Below, piece after piece: positions 26,340-39,095 of a stretch of 64,000 bases of DNA; the stretch's first letter is position 1; each line of letters begins with the position of its first letter. A program made the position numbers and the translations under genes. The notes under the pieces are model-generated. The model worked only from the letters and a program-made list of their open reading frames with translations. It was not told where the DNA came from and did not search any database. The stretch comes from Numida meleagris (taxonomy: Eukaryota; Chordata; Aves; Galliformes; Numididae), in assembly GCF_002078875.1 (NCBI RefSeq), contig NC_034414.1, forward strand, positions 18,143,883-18,207,882, read 5' to 3'.

Positions 26340-26638
26340 CATGGAAGGGTATAAAGAAGAAGGAGGCAGGCTCTTCTCAGTAGCATTGAGTAACAGGACA
26401 AGAAGCAGTGGCCCCAAAATTTAGTTATAAGAAAAAACCGGTTTGCAGTGTGAGAGTGGCTGAACAGTGGAACAGGTTGCTCACGGAGGTTGCGCAGTTT
26501 CTGTCCTTGGAGATCCTCAAAGTCCAAGTGGGCACTGTGCTAGGCAGCCTGCTGTAGCTGACCTTGCTCTGAGCAGGGAACTGGATCAGGTGATTGCCAG
26601 TGGTGCCTCCTAGCCTCAACAATTCTGTGATTCTATGG
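26340..26638 (+). mobile_element. CR1 LINE 3' fragment
   Basis: The sequence reads GGCTGAACAGTGGAACAGGT, then a segment corresponding to the TGGAGATCCTCAAAGTCCAAGTGGGCACTG region, and closes with CAACAATTCTGTGATTCTATG, the CR1 end signature. The 5' boundary is uncertain because the first 100 bp are diverged. Open frames across it on the minus strand are incidental. Confidence 0.85.
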
Positions 26639-28462
26639 GGTGCCTTCCAAAGAAAATATATCATAGGGAAGTACCTACAGCACTGCAGAAAAAGAGATAC
26701 ATATGCATTACAGGAAAAGTATCAAAATCATTAGCAGCATTACCACAGTACAAAATGCTTTGCATAAGCTCAAATACTGTGGAAAACAAGAAGATATAAG
26801 ATTTCTAAAGGAAAACACCCTTGGAAGATACTATGTTTTGAGGTTTTGTGTTTCATCCTGTTACCATAGCCTTAGGATGCAGTTGAGGGAACACTGTGTC
26901 TTTTCTCTTTCAGCTGTCATGGCAAGAAAGGTGCACGGCATAGTGCCCACATCTAGCCAGGGCAGCAGGATGGGCTGAAACACCAATAGGGCTGGTCCCT
27001 AGGGCTGCTCCAGCCATGCACCAGACTTTTCCTGCAGCAGATTTAGCAGTAGAAAAACTGTTGTTTTCTGAGTTGCAGAAGGAACCTGGTCCCTGCCTGG
27101 AGATTGCTGAGCCATGCTGTTGAGGGGAGCTTTAGCCTGCATCTCATCATACCCTCACGTAGCACCAGTACTGCTAATCTTCAGCTGCACTTAGGAACAT
27201 CTATTTCTGATAGAAGCATGGGAACGAAGAGACATCGCACAACATAAACTCCAGACTCTTCTGTCGTCATGGCAACTGCATCACAATTTATTTCTTAACA
27301 TTAAACCAAACTCCCTCTTGGAACTACTTGGAGTTCTTTTCCTTGTCATTCCAGTTAGACCCAGAACCTCTGACAATGACCTTGTTTTTTCCAGTGTCCA
27401 TCCTAGGTTTATGTGTGACTTGTTTATAACCATTTTTTTTTTCTTACTCAAACTGCCAATAGCCTAAATGACTATTTACTCTATACTTTCCACGTATTCT
27501 ACAAGCAGACTGGGTGAGAGTAATTTCATCTCTTCGCTAAACAAGAATTTTAATAATCTATTATAACAAAGGATCTAAAGCCTGGATTGAACACAACAGC
27601 TGACCAGCACTTCAAAACCTTCAAGTTTTGATTGGTGGTGGTGGTTGTAATTTTTGTTTGTTTGAGGTGTTCCTCACCATTCAAACTACCTTATAAAGAT
27701 GGACTTCTGTTCACTTGCATTTCACCTAACGTACATTGCACCCATAGAGCTATTAACACATAGTCAGTGGAAAATAGGACTTTAAGTTCAGCAACAAAAT
27801 ATTTGATCCTAATGTTGGTTAAAAACTGTAAAAGCACCGATCTTTTTCCAGAATAGTTGTGAATTTTGCACAAGTGACAACATACATATACATGCAAATA
27901 TACAAATATAAGAAGAAAACACAGTTGAGTATTCTAACAGAACTCCTCTTACTTAAATTAAGGGCATTTATAAAACAATCCAGCCTCACTAGAAAAACAA
28001 AGTAATTGAAAAACGTATCAACATGGTTACTCTACAGCATCTCATTTTGTCCCACTGAAAATATTGCCAAGAAACACAAAACAATGGTAATGTTTCTGCA
28101 CAGAATCCAGTGGTTACATTTGGAGACAGAGCTAAACAAACATGCTTAAAGAAAACCAGCAAAGTTGAGGGGTACTGTTTATCTCTTACCCATGCCATAA
28201 TTTGAAAGGTGGACTCATGTAAAACTAGCATTTTAATCTAAAATTTTTGCATGTTTTTGTACCTATACTTGAACTGAAATGCGTTAAAAGTAAGCAACTA
28301 CTGTCCTCGTGAGACTACATTATACAGAACATTTAAGCATCACTCAATTACTTGGACCCAGGCCTACTAAAAATAATTGCCTCCATTAATCAGTACCTTG
28401 GTACTACTTTGAATCATTTGGCTTAAGTCACATTCCTTAGGAGAGGTTCAATTAACGTTATT

Positions 28463-28507
28463 GCAGTTGATTGAACTGCAGTGTAATGTAATCAATTAAA
28501 TTACACT
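28463..28507. promoter_or_regulatory. Candidate regulatory element: two adjacent inverted repeats with TAAT cores
   Basis: GCAGTT-gattg-AACTGC (28463-28479) is followed directly by AGTGTAAT-12 nt-ATTACACT (28480-28507). The loop of the second contains ATCAATTAA, and the left flank has TTCAATTAACG. ATTA cores are typical of homeodomain binding sites. An intronic enhancer of SHANK2 or a neighbour is possible; chance in AT-rich DNA is the alternative, and no conservation data are available here. Confidence 0.3.
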
Positions 28508-28960
28508 TAGAATGAATTTGTCCAATGGCTTTCAGGTGTGAGAGGTGGCAGTTTTTCATGTGATAACTTCTCCTAGGAATAAAAACAAATTAATTCTGCA
28601 CATCTGTTTTGCGCTCTCATACACACACCTGAAAATGTTTCCATTTCCGAGGAACCTTCAGAAAAGTATTACACCTAGTGGGTACATACTGATATGAGGC
28701 AGTACAAGGTTGTGATCTATACTTCATATTTCAACCTGGTTAGAAGAATGAGTATTTAATGGCTTGGGAATGTCAAAGATGAACAAAAGAAGTCCAGTGG
28801 TTGTCTGAGCAGGTCTCTGACCACTTCCCAGTTTCTGCACACCCAGAACAGTTAGCAGACAATATATTAGACAGGAGGTCTGGCAACAAGCTTTAGAGGT
28901 TCATAGCGAGAAAGACTCAGAGCACAACTTAAGATGCCATCTTCTTTTTTCCCCACCAGC

Positions 28961-28978
28961 TCCTCCTCCTCCTCCTCT
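28961..28978. repeat. (TCC)6 short microsatellite
   Basis: Six TCC units within a pyrimidine-rich segment. It generates a serine run in a 112-codon plus-strand open frame that I do not consider coding. Confidence 0.85.
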
Positions 28979-29012
28979 TTCCTCTCCAGTGACCTGATAA
29001 ATACACGCCAGA

Positions 29013-29031
29013 GCCAAATATTCCATTTGGC
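29013..29031. promoter_or_regulatory. Perfect palindrome GCCAAAT-N5-ATTTGGC in a GC-richer segment
   Basis: Seven-base arms around ATTCC. The arms carry GCCAAA/TTTGGC, the half-site type bound by NFI, but in everted order to the classic TTGGC-N5-GCCAA. The surrounding 28.93-29.13 kb is unusually rich in C and G for this intron. It may be an enhancer or part of an old LTR; an AATAAA-like aataaactcc occurs near 29246. Confidence 0.3.
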
Positions 29032-30131
29032 TGGCCCACAATGGTCTTTAGGATGGGGGCGGCCTAATTTAACCGCTGAGGTTGGGTTTATTACGTGCCT
29101 AACCTCTTGCCCAAGTTTTATTGTCACTGTATTTAGTTGTTATTCTTTGTATCTTTCTAGCATGCACTTACTTTGTATCCCTGAGTTCCACTGGCACCTG
29201 ACATTTTGTCCAGCTTGTGGTACATTTGCTTCTGTTTTTCTTAAAATAAACTCCATGATAATAAGCTGTTAAGTAATTTTTTTTTTTTTGCAAATTCCCA
29301 TGCTTCTCAAAAATATGTTCTAATTTAAAATTCAGAAAATTTAAATGGAGTTTGAAGAGCAACAGAGTATCCTAACATTAATTCCAGCTACTACTGTAGC
29401 CTATGTGTTATGATACACAGCCACCTTACCTCTGAGTACTAAAAATAGCAAACTAGAGGTCACCCATATAGTAATGAAACATCTCTAGCTTATCTGCCCT
29501 TCACAGATGAAAGCATGCATGAAAATCCAAAACTGCTTAACCACTGCAACTGGCAGCTGCTTTCACCTCATTTCTCTGACATATCCATTGTCATCCGTGT
29601 CTGCTGGGGTTGGTTTTGAGGTCAAGAGCAAACTGCTTCTTCATATAAAGAGAACAAATACAATCCTAGCTGCATATTCAGGCTGCTGTTCTGCAGTAGA
29701 AAAGCAAATTTAACAGCCTTCTCACCTTTGCTTTCCCCTGCTGGCGACCCATCCTGTACCAGCTTGCTGCTTCCAGCAGTCACTAATGCTTTGTGAGGCC
29801 CTGCTGGCAAACTGATTTCAGAAGAGAAAAAAGGAGTCCAGTTTTAATCCAGATCACTCTGTGGATTGGTTAAAGTTTCATGGCTTCAGAACCTCACTTT
29901 GAGACCTGCCTGCCAGGCCCAGTGGGAGGAGCAGGCCTGTATTCATCTGACAAGCCCTAGTCAAGCATCCTGTTGGTGGTGCTGCATGAGCATCTGCCCC
30001 TTTGCACCTGTTGGATCTTCCAGGATGGTTCTTTTCCGGGCCACACAAAACAACAAGATCCATTTGGGATAGACCGTGACTCTAAGCTGGGCGTATTCTT
30101 GGAGCTGTTCACAAGAGTATGTGGGGACAGG

Positions 30132-30730
30132 AATAGAATTGTAAAATCATAGTAGGAAGAGACCCACAAGGATCAAACCCAACTCTGGGCTCCACACAGG
30201 ACCACCCAAAAATCAGACCGTATGTCTGAGAGAATTGTCCAGATGCTCCTTGAACTCCAGCAGCTTGGGGCCATGACCATTGCCCTGGGGAGCCTGCTCC
30301 ATGCCTGCTGCCCTCTGGTGAAGAACTTTTTCCTGATATCCAGCCTGACTGTCCCCTGTCACAGCTCCATGCCATTCCCTTGGGTTCTATCACTGTCACC
30401 TGAAAGAGGAGATCAGTGCCTGAGCCTCTGCTCCCCTCATGAGGAGCTGTAGGTGTCCATGAGGCTTCCTTTCAACCTCATATGTCTTCTCCTCTAGACC
30501 CTTCTGCATCTTTGCAGCCCTCCTTTGGAGGCTCTCTAATAGTTTCAGGTCCTTTTTGTTCTGTGGTGCTCAGAAACGTGCACAGTACTCCAGGTGAGGC
30601 CACACCAGTGCAGTGTAGAGCTGGACATTCCTTTCCCTCAACTGGCTGGCAGTGCTGGTCCCGAGGCACCCAAGGGTATGGTCAGTTGTTGGCAAAGCTA
30701 CACCCTGAGAACAGCACTCAGCTGCCACAC
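30132..30730 (-). mobile_element. CR1 LINE 3' fragment, sense to SHANK2
   Basis: On the plus strand it starts with AAAATCATAGTAGGAAGAGACC, the inverse of a CR1 3' end. It runs through the CAGCCTGACTGTCCCCTGTC-like block and the CCAGGTGAGGCCACACCAGTGCAG block of CR1 ORF2. About 600 bp are retained. Several short open frames across it are decay products of the element. Confidence 0.9.
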
Positions 30731-33599
30731 TCTGGCTTATGAAGTGACTAAATGTTTTGGACCTCAGTTAAATAATTCTCAACTCCTTATAAAAACATGA
30801 GGTTATATTCAACCCTAAAAATATATCCTTTTCAAAATCAGGAGCATGGTGGAATTATGCAGGTACTAAGAAGACAATGGATCTTTATTTGAATTCTGAA
30901 TGAACCACTTGATAAGTATTTACAATAGGTAGAAGATAGCAGGCTCAGCCCTTCTATTTTTAAAACTGCATACCTACATTAAAGGCCATTAGGATTCTAA
31001 ACTACGTATCAAAATACAGATCTGCTCATAAGTGTTAATAATGCAGTCTAATATTCCTTTTCCTGTGTTAAGCACACATTATTCTGGCAACACAATTTAA
31101 AGTTAAGCATTATGTATGCAACGTAAACTGATTTGCTCATACATTCCAAAGATTTTCAGCTAAAGCCTTTACAGAGATTACACAGATATATTGACGAAAT
31201 GTGTTATCATCAAGTATAGATAATCTGTATTTCCTCCTCCTACAGTCACTTTCCAGAAAATGCATCTGCACTGGGAAGAATAAAAAGCTACTGCTCTTTT
31301 AGTTCCCTTTATGTAGGAATGCCTAATCTTACAACATACAGAAGTAAATATTTCTTATGACATGTTAGAATTCACCGCGCTCTGCCCTAAACTCAATCGC
31401 TTGAAAGTTTTTTTAGAGGGCATGCATCACATTGTTAAAACTCACAAAGTGTTTAGGCTAGGATGTATATAATGGCATTCGCTATAAAACTTAGAATAAA
31501 ATACAGTAAAACATTTCTGAGAGTGAAACTTGTAGACAATTATTTTGTCTTTTGCAGATACAGACAAAGAAATAAGAGCTACAGAATAGAGCTTTAAATA
31601 AGGAAAAATGAATGTAAGCTAATATTCCTTGTTCAGGTATGCAATACAATGACTGTCTTTATGAAAGACCACAAGAGAAACAGAAACCTTAACAGAAGAA
31701 GCTCCAGCTTGATTAGAAGCACAGACAGTGCCTCATAGTAAAGACACACAGTGCTTCACAGTAAAGTGCGTTTTACTTCAAGTCTGTCTTCAATAATTAA
31801 TGTTGGGAAAGGAGCATGTTTTTGCATGTTAATACTTACTAATGCATTACTATCTATATGGACAGGTTTTTTAATTTGTCAAGCTACCAAGCCCGTGGGC
31901 AATACCAAGTCTTGCATCATTTGTTGTTCCAAGACCACTGCATCATTTGGCTGTTGTTTGCCCAGTCAAATCACGCAGCTGACCTGAACTACAGAAAGGC
32001 ATCCTTTCAGTCAGCAAAGTCCTGCTTTAATTAACTTTATCCAAATACTCACTGACTTCAATAGCCTTATTGATTAAATACAATACAGTCAATGCCTGTC
32101 GACCTCAGTCCTAATGGCCTGAGCTATTCAAACTGTAGTAACTGATGCAAATTAACCAAGCAATTTACAGGGTTGGGGTCTGGATGGAAAAAAGTCCTTA
32201 GGGTCTAAATAGTTTGGGAAAGAGCAGCCAAGGCAATCTCTGCGCCAACTGCCTCCTTGTACCAACATCAAGTTCCATCATGTTTCTAACTGTCTGTCCA
32301 CTATTAGTGTTATGATAGTCCTTCTATTATAGGAATTATAGATATTATAGTCTTTCTGCTACCACTTCAAAGAAGTAAAGTCCGAATTTACTTACTATGC
32401 ATGAAGTATGACTTTTTTAATCATCTCAAACAAGAGTATAAATACAAATCTTCTATGTTAAGAAGGAACGATTTACTTTAGTTCGTGAACAACCATCTTG
32501 GAAGTACAACAGCAGACTCCTCAGCGCATTTTATCATAGTGGATAAGAATCACCAACAAACCTTTCATTAACTTTATTTGTAAATACTTAGAAGTAAAAA
32601 TCTATTTTTACTGATCTGATGACTCATGGAGCATGAGGAAATTTTCTGGCCTTTAAAGCAGCTCCACCTAGCCTACACAGAATGCTAGTCCTGAGGCAGC
32701 ATCATTGCAAGTAAAAGGCAAAACCAGTTGAGCAGTTTCTCCCTCATGCATTGCTCCAAGTCTGTGGATGCCTGCAGTGGCAATAAGATGATGCAGCCTG
32801 TCCTTTAGAAACATTTACTTCATAGCAACATGGTCAAATTCTGTACCAAAACAGGTGGGAAACATTTCTTTGGAAATGCTTTTTTTCTACCTAGGTGTCC
32901 AAAAGGAACACAAAACTGCCCTCCTCTTTCTTTCAACACCTAAAGTTAGCAACAGAATTGCCTGCTTCACAAACAGAAGTTGGCTGTGCAATGTATTGGA
33001 TGAATCAGTGCTGTTACGCACTGGACTGACATTTTAGGAACACGCTTAATAGCTATAAAACCATATAAAAATGTAGCAACTCATCAGAAGCATATTATTG
33101 AAATAGGCATGCCACAGAACTGAACGTGGACATGAAAGAGAGGGAGACAAACGAAGCACAAGTGAAAATAGCACACCCTTTCTATTAGAAAATGACAGCC
33201 CCACCTGTAGCAAAAGTAATTTTGCAGAATTGTTATCAATTTTATTTTCTGTGCACAAAATTAGAGCAACCAAAACCCAGATAAACCTGGTTCAAGATTC
33301 AATCTTTTGGAATGTGAAAGAAGTCTAAAGCAAGCAAGGACAGATCAGAAAAGGAGCCTAGGAAATTTGCACAACAAAGGAAGAATAGACAGGGATAATG
33401 TTGACATACACTAAAGAACAATGGCTCAGTGCTTTCAGAAATAAGGAAGAGTTTAACATGCAGTTAAACACCAAATATTATCTAAGCCCCTTTAGATCTT
33501 AATTGCTTTGAACCAAGTATGGTAGAATTTAATTAGTTAAACAAGTTCACATGCAAGGGTTTAGAACTTAAAGGCACGGTGGAAAGAACCAATAAATCA

Positions 33600-33782
33600 A
33601 AAGTTTTTGCCAGAGAGGTGGTGGAAGTCCTGTTCCCTGAAGACATTTAAGGCCAGGCTGGACAGGGCTCTGAGCACCTGATCTAGTGTAGGTGTTCCTG
33701 TTCATTGCAGAGGAGTTGGACTAGATGATCTTTAAGGCTTTCTTCCAAACGAAACAATTCTATAATACTATGATTCTATGAA
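33600..33782 (+). mobile_element. CR1 LINE 3' fragment
   Basis: Reads CAGAGAGGTGGTGGAAGTCC, then AGGCCAGGCTGGACAGGGCT, GTTGGACTAGATGATCTTTA and a duplicated end ATTCTATAATACTATGATTCTATGA. It is strongly 5'-truncated, as is usual for CR1. Confidence 0.92.
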
Positions 33783-34812
33783 AAGTATTTTATTTCCCAC
33801 AAAATCATAACTGACAAAAGCTGTTAGATGCCTAGGTGATTTGCACACTACTCTTGAAAGCATCATATATACCTTCATTGTGACTCTGGAGCTCAGATTC
33901 CTGTGAACACTTGATGTGCCAAAGCTTAATCCTAAATCATAATTCAGTGAAGGGCCAGGCAAACGCTCCCTCCTGACAGCAATACAGATGGCAGCAATAC
34001 AGGTTATGCACCACAACCTGAGCGCTTTTCTGAGAGCTGAACTGCCTATTGGGCTGCTAAATCCTGCTCAGCAGGCACCTGCAAGGGCATTCCCAGCCAG
34101 AGCCTCTGAAAGGCCTGGGAATCAGCATGGGCCAGGGACCACTTCCAGAAGTCACGATGGATGCAGCTGCCCTGATTTGGAGGCTGATTCTAGTTGTACA
34201 ATATTGCGTTGTTTCACTTCAATGGTGACCCATGCCAGAAAACTTTTAATACTTGAATTTACTAGGGTGTGTGAATTTTACATGCTAGAGTGCTATCTGG
34301 GAAAGAGAACATCAAGTAAACTCAGTAGTTACCAGTTTCATTTCACAGCTAGCAATAACAATTTCTTTAATGGTATGTTGTTCGCACGGCTCTGAAGTAA
34401 GATACACTCAGATGGAAACAGAGCTGTGAGAAAGAGGTACAAGCACCAATCAGATGTATGACTTTAAGGCAGCAATTGGTTCTCTTTGAACACTACCTTT
34501 TTACCAGCCTCTAAGCTCTTTACTTAATTGCCCCAATTACAGTTGCATCACAACAGATTTCTCTCCAAGTACCTTGACCTAAATCAGTTTGCCCCAGTTA
34601 CCGATACTGGAAGTTATTTTGGCAACAGTAGTGTTACAATTTCAGGGTATCTTAATACACATTTTATTGATTTCCAGGATTTTTGTTTAAACTGCAGGGA
34701 AGACAGGCATGAAAAACCTGATTTAAATCCTGAAGTTTGACTATGTTAACAGAAAAAAGCTTCAGTTACAGGAAACTTGCTGTAAAAAATAACTTTATTG
34801 TGTTTTACTCAC

Positions 34813-34925
34813 TAATACGTAGCCCAAATCCTGCATAGGCAACACTGATTGAGTTGCCCACATCTGAAGCAGAATGTCTTCTGCTACTGGATTTCAGTAT
34901 TGCATGCTTGCCAATCTTCATATCA
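34813..34925 (-). other. Candidate exon with good splice sites (113 nt), unrecognised product
   Basis: Sense sequence ccttgtatcctgcag|TGATATG...CGTATTA|gtgagtaaaa has a good acceptor and a strong donor. One frame is open throughout, giving MKIGKHAILKSSSRRHSASD then VGNSISVAYAGFGLRI, with a stop right after the donor. The RRHSAS stretch resembles a phosphorylation site. Start phase 2 and end phase 1 do not join directly to the PDZ exon, which needs phase 0, so a further exon would be required. I do not know this text from SHANK2. It may be an alternative exon or chance. Confidence 0.25.
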
Positions 34926-37900
34926 CTGCAGGATACAAGGAATTACTGACTCTCGAGAGCTTCTGAAATTCAAGATATTTTCAGATGTTCTAAATATACG
35001 CTGTCTGAAATAGTTAAGTAATCAATTGTTAATAATGAACAGTTCCCCTCACAGATATAATATATACACTTATCAATAAGAGTACATTTCTTACTGAAGA
35101 ATCTCGATTTATTTTTTTTTTTTTAAGAAAAATAGAGAAAAATGTATGTGTGCATTTGACAGTGTATGGATCTACCAGAAATAACTAAGCTAAGAGGCAT
35201 AGGAACAAGAAAAACTGCAGTGTTTGGAGGCAGCAATTTAAAAATAAAGAAAGTAGGCAAAATATGCTATTAATTAGTCTTTAATGTTTTCTACGTGAGG
35301 AAGAGCTACAATTTGATACAGCCTTTTCTTACTCCATCAAATGGCTGATCATGGTACAACAGACAAGGGCTGCATAGAAATAATACTGAAGGGCAAAGAA
35401 CTGGGAAAATAATTCAGTCTTGTCAACAACATACTGACTCCAATTTTAACATCATATCAACAGAAAGCTTTTAAGCAATTTTGCTCATGTTTGCTTGGCA
35501 CCTCTTTACCGGTGTTTTTACTCAGAAAGAAAGGGTTGGAAATTTTATGCTCCTGGAGAGATGAAATCTCATTATTTAATTCTTAATTTGCTTCATCCAA
35601 ATCTGGAAAAAATAAATCATGAATCACAGGTTTTGCATGTCAAGATTAGGATGAAAATTTAGGGTTTCCTGAACGCTTGTGCTACCTCTACGGGCTCGAT
35701 GCCCCCACCTTTGGGAATCCCCACAATGCCTTTTTAATGTGCTAATGCTCCTGCTCATCCTTCCCGTGCACAACTCCATCCACATTGGATGTCCCTATTC
35801 TTCCACTTGGGATCTTAAGCCACTGTGCGCCCTTCATCCTTTAACTCTTTACAATGTAGTTTGACACATCCTTGATGTGTCCTCAACACAGAGAACAATT
35901 CCCAAAGTGTCTGACAATACTGCATTGGAAGTACCTGAGCTAGCACCGAGCAATCTGGCATGCTTAGACGAAGCAGAGTGACACCATGCAGAGACTTGAG
36001 CTTGAATCCTGGAAGTGCAGTCATACCAGCAGGGTGCTGCCCGCAGGCTAATTAGCACTGCAACAACACGATTTTGTCAGTTCTGGCTTCAGAGCTATGG
36101 CATTCAATGCCAGCTCAAGGCTTTCTCTACACAGGCCATGCACAATGTTAATGCACGCTCCCACAGTGTTAGCATTAAGCATACTGGGATCATGCTCAGG
36201 ACTGACATACAGAGATTGCTGTTGAAGGTGCTAGCTATAATTTTTAAAATTTAACCAAAATCAATATGATTTTGTACACTATTGATGAGAGTATTCTCAT
36301 AACACAAGGGATTAATTAAATAAGGCTTTCGGTAGTTACCCCTCAGTAGCTGAAAAATACAGATAAATGCGATTACTCAGTTGCAGAGATTTCACCTCTT
36401 GCACAGAATTCTGATCTTGCAGAGAGAGGAAGAAGGGTTAACCCTGTCATGCTGTGACCAGATTTTTCCTAGACTTCCGAAGAAAATATTTATAGAACAG
36501 TTACTCTAAAGAGCCTTGATCCTGACTCCTCACTACTTCCTGCATCTGAAGCTGCTCAGAAAGAGGAAGAACTACCAAAATCAGCTTTCTGCTTTCCCTG
36601 CATACTCACATTTTCAGAAGAGAAGTCAAAGATACAATGAGACATGAAGCTCCTGGTCACTAATGGAGAAAAATCACTTTTCCCTCCATGCAATCCAGAT
36701 TTTAAAGTTAAAAGACACTTGAATTAAGATTGTAAATCTGAAAAGGGACATCCCAGACCAGGCCTTTGTTTAGCTAACACATGCTTTTTTAGTTGTTTTC
36801 TGATTTTTAAGTACTGAATATTCTTTTTGCTACAATAAGGTACCTACATGGTATCAACTTTATCTTCAGCTTAATATTTTTCTGTTCTCTAAGTGTTTTT
36901 CAAACTGTTATGATGTCTTAGACATACATCCTTGCTAAGTGGTAATTTTCTGTGTGAAAGACTCTCAGAATTTGGATTTTTTGTATTTGCTTCTTATATT
37001 GCTCATGATACAGATTTTTTTGTGAAGTGGTACCCTTAGTTCTGTTTCACGTTTTCAGCACAATTACTCGGCAAGCCATGGAACAATTTAAACATAACAG
37101 AAGATGACTGCATCACATCTTCAGCACATACAGTCAGTTTCCAATACTGGAATTAGCAAATTATTTTTAAGAAGTCACACTTGGATTCTGGCACGATTAT
37201 TTCCTGTAACAACCACAACAACTATATCCTCCTGGAAGTCAGAAACTTCCAATCATTTTTAAAGTCGACTTTCAAGTTCAGAGGTCAATGGCAGTTAGAA
37301 GTGTGCTGCAATATTTTAATAAATTGAGGTACTGTGTTCATAGCAAAAAGATCTAGAACACTTTCCTAGATAACTTTACTTTCCAAAAAGAAAAAAAGAG
37401 AGTATCACAGAGTATTACACAGAAACTGAAGAAAATTCTCTAGACAGTTGTCCTATCCAAGGAATAAAGAGAAGAACGACTTACCCTATCTAGGAAGTTG
37501 TGTAGATTCAAGAATACTAAAAACAAACATCCAACTACATTGGCAGATCTAGATTAAAGACCTAGAAAAACACAATGCCATCTCTTCAAGACATTCATTT
37601 CTCAAGTTACCTTCTAAAATGTTTCCAACTGATCCAAAATAAATAATTATTACACACACTTCCCGTTAACCTAGATCATTTACCTTAGCATGCAGAGAAA
37701 TAGATATGCAAGCCAAGATTATCATTACTTATTGGCATAGAGGCTAAGCTGATAATATTTCCTAAATAGAGAGGATCTGGGGATTACTGATTGAAATTTA
37801 TCTATTTCAGAACCAGGAGGCCTAAAGCTTAAAATGTTTTGCCGGTATGACTTCTGCTCTGCTGTGTTCTCCTGCCTAGCAACAAACCTGAAGGAGCTGG

Positions 37901-38434
37901 AATTCTGACCTGTGACAGTATTTTACTGAAGCCTTATGCTCGTGTCATTGGAATCTATTACCATCGCAGACTGCTCAGTTCTCTGCACTCCAGCGAGGGA
38001 CGATACAGATCCTACATTCTTCTTCTCAGGCAGGAATATTGCAAATACAAAATTTTCCATCATCTTAATACCATTCACTTTAGTAGCATGATCAGAAATA
38101 CAGGAGTGAAGTAAGAATTAAGTTTGCACTCTCATCACGGACAAAGTTTCTCATAACATTGAGGATTTAAGCCACTAACTACAAAGCGGAACTGATGAGT
38201 AAGTAGGACAGTCTGTTGTCTTGAGCCAGAAAGATGTATTCCCAAACAAGGGGGTGAAGTGGAAATTTTTTAGAAGCCAAAAATAGAAAAGAAGGATGGA
38301 TTGCAGGTTGCGATAAAAATGAAGGCTAGTTTCCTCCATCTGGAAAAGATGAAGCAATCTTTCACTGTACAAGCCAGTATGGGGAAAGTCATATTTTATT
38401 AGTTCTTGCTTTCCCTTTTAAGCAGGAAGTGCAG

Positions 38435-38451
38435 TTGTTTTTTTTTGTTTT

Positions 38452-38490
<39 letters not shown>

Positions 38491-38513
38491 TTTTTTTTTT
38501 TGTTTTGTTTTTT
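38435..38513. repeat. Long T-rich tract with an uninterrupted run of 37 T
   Basis: A 79-bp stretch of T broken only by single G residues, with one run of 37 T at 38453-38489. On the SHANK2 sense strand it is a poly(A)-like tract. It may be a simple repeat, or the tail of a retroposed transcript whose body would lie at higher coordinates; no known body or AATAAA signal was seen. Length is likely to be polymorphic and prone to sequencing error. Confidence 0.95.
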
Positions 38514-39095
38514 AAAATCTTGAATACTGTGCTCATCACAGCTTCATGTGGAACATCAGCAAAGTTCTTCTAAATCTTTCCACCAGGACATCACAAATAC
38601 CAACTGGGACAAGAGGACTTACCAACTACCAACTTTGCTGCTGTCTTTGCTTTTTGTTTTCACAGTAATTTTGGCTTAAAGCAATTGTCCCCAATGTGCT
38701 ACTTTTACTTTTTTCCCATCTCCATGCTTTTTTAAGCAAGTACTACCTGTTTACTAACTACCTGGGCAACTTCTCATTTTGAGTACTAAACTGCTTACTA
38801 TCGAAGCATCTCTGAGCTGCCTCCCTACCTAGCATTCCCACTGCTGGCCCTCAGATTAATAAAGAACACCCTTGCTTAACTATGTATAACTGGATTTATT
38901 TCTTTTTCTTTTGTCTCAGCCCAGGGTTATCACATAATTTATCAAGGAGAGATGAAGAATTTTGTTTGACATAACAGTAGCCTGTCTGGAAGCTTGCGTA
39001 AGAAGAAACTTGGCCCAAAGCTATGATTTAATACAGTATGATGACAGCTAGTAAAAGGCAGCAGATGACAAAAACCCCACTGCACATTATATGTA

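Noticed and set aside
30222..30742. Several plus-strand frames of 68-86 codons
   Set aside because: They are reverse-strand readings of a decayed CR1 copy.
33988..34395. 135-codon plus-strand open frame in a GC-richer patch
   Set aside because: Composition shifts abruptly within the frame and nothing resembles a known protein; probably chance or a decayed repeat.
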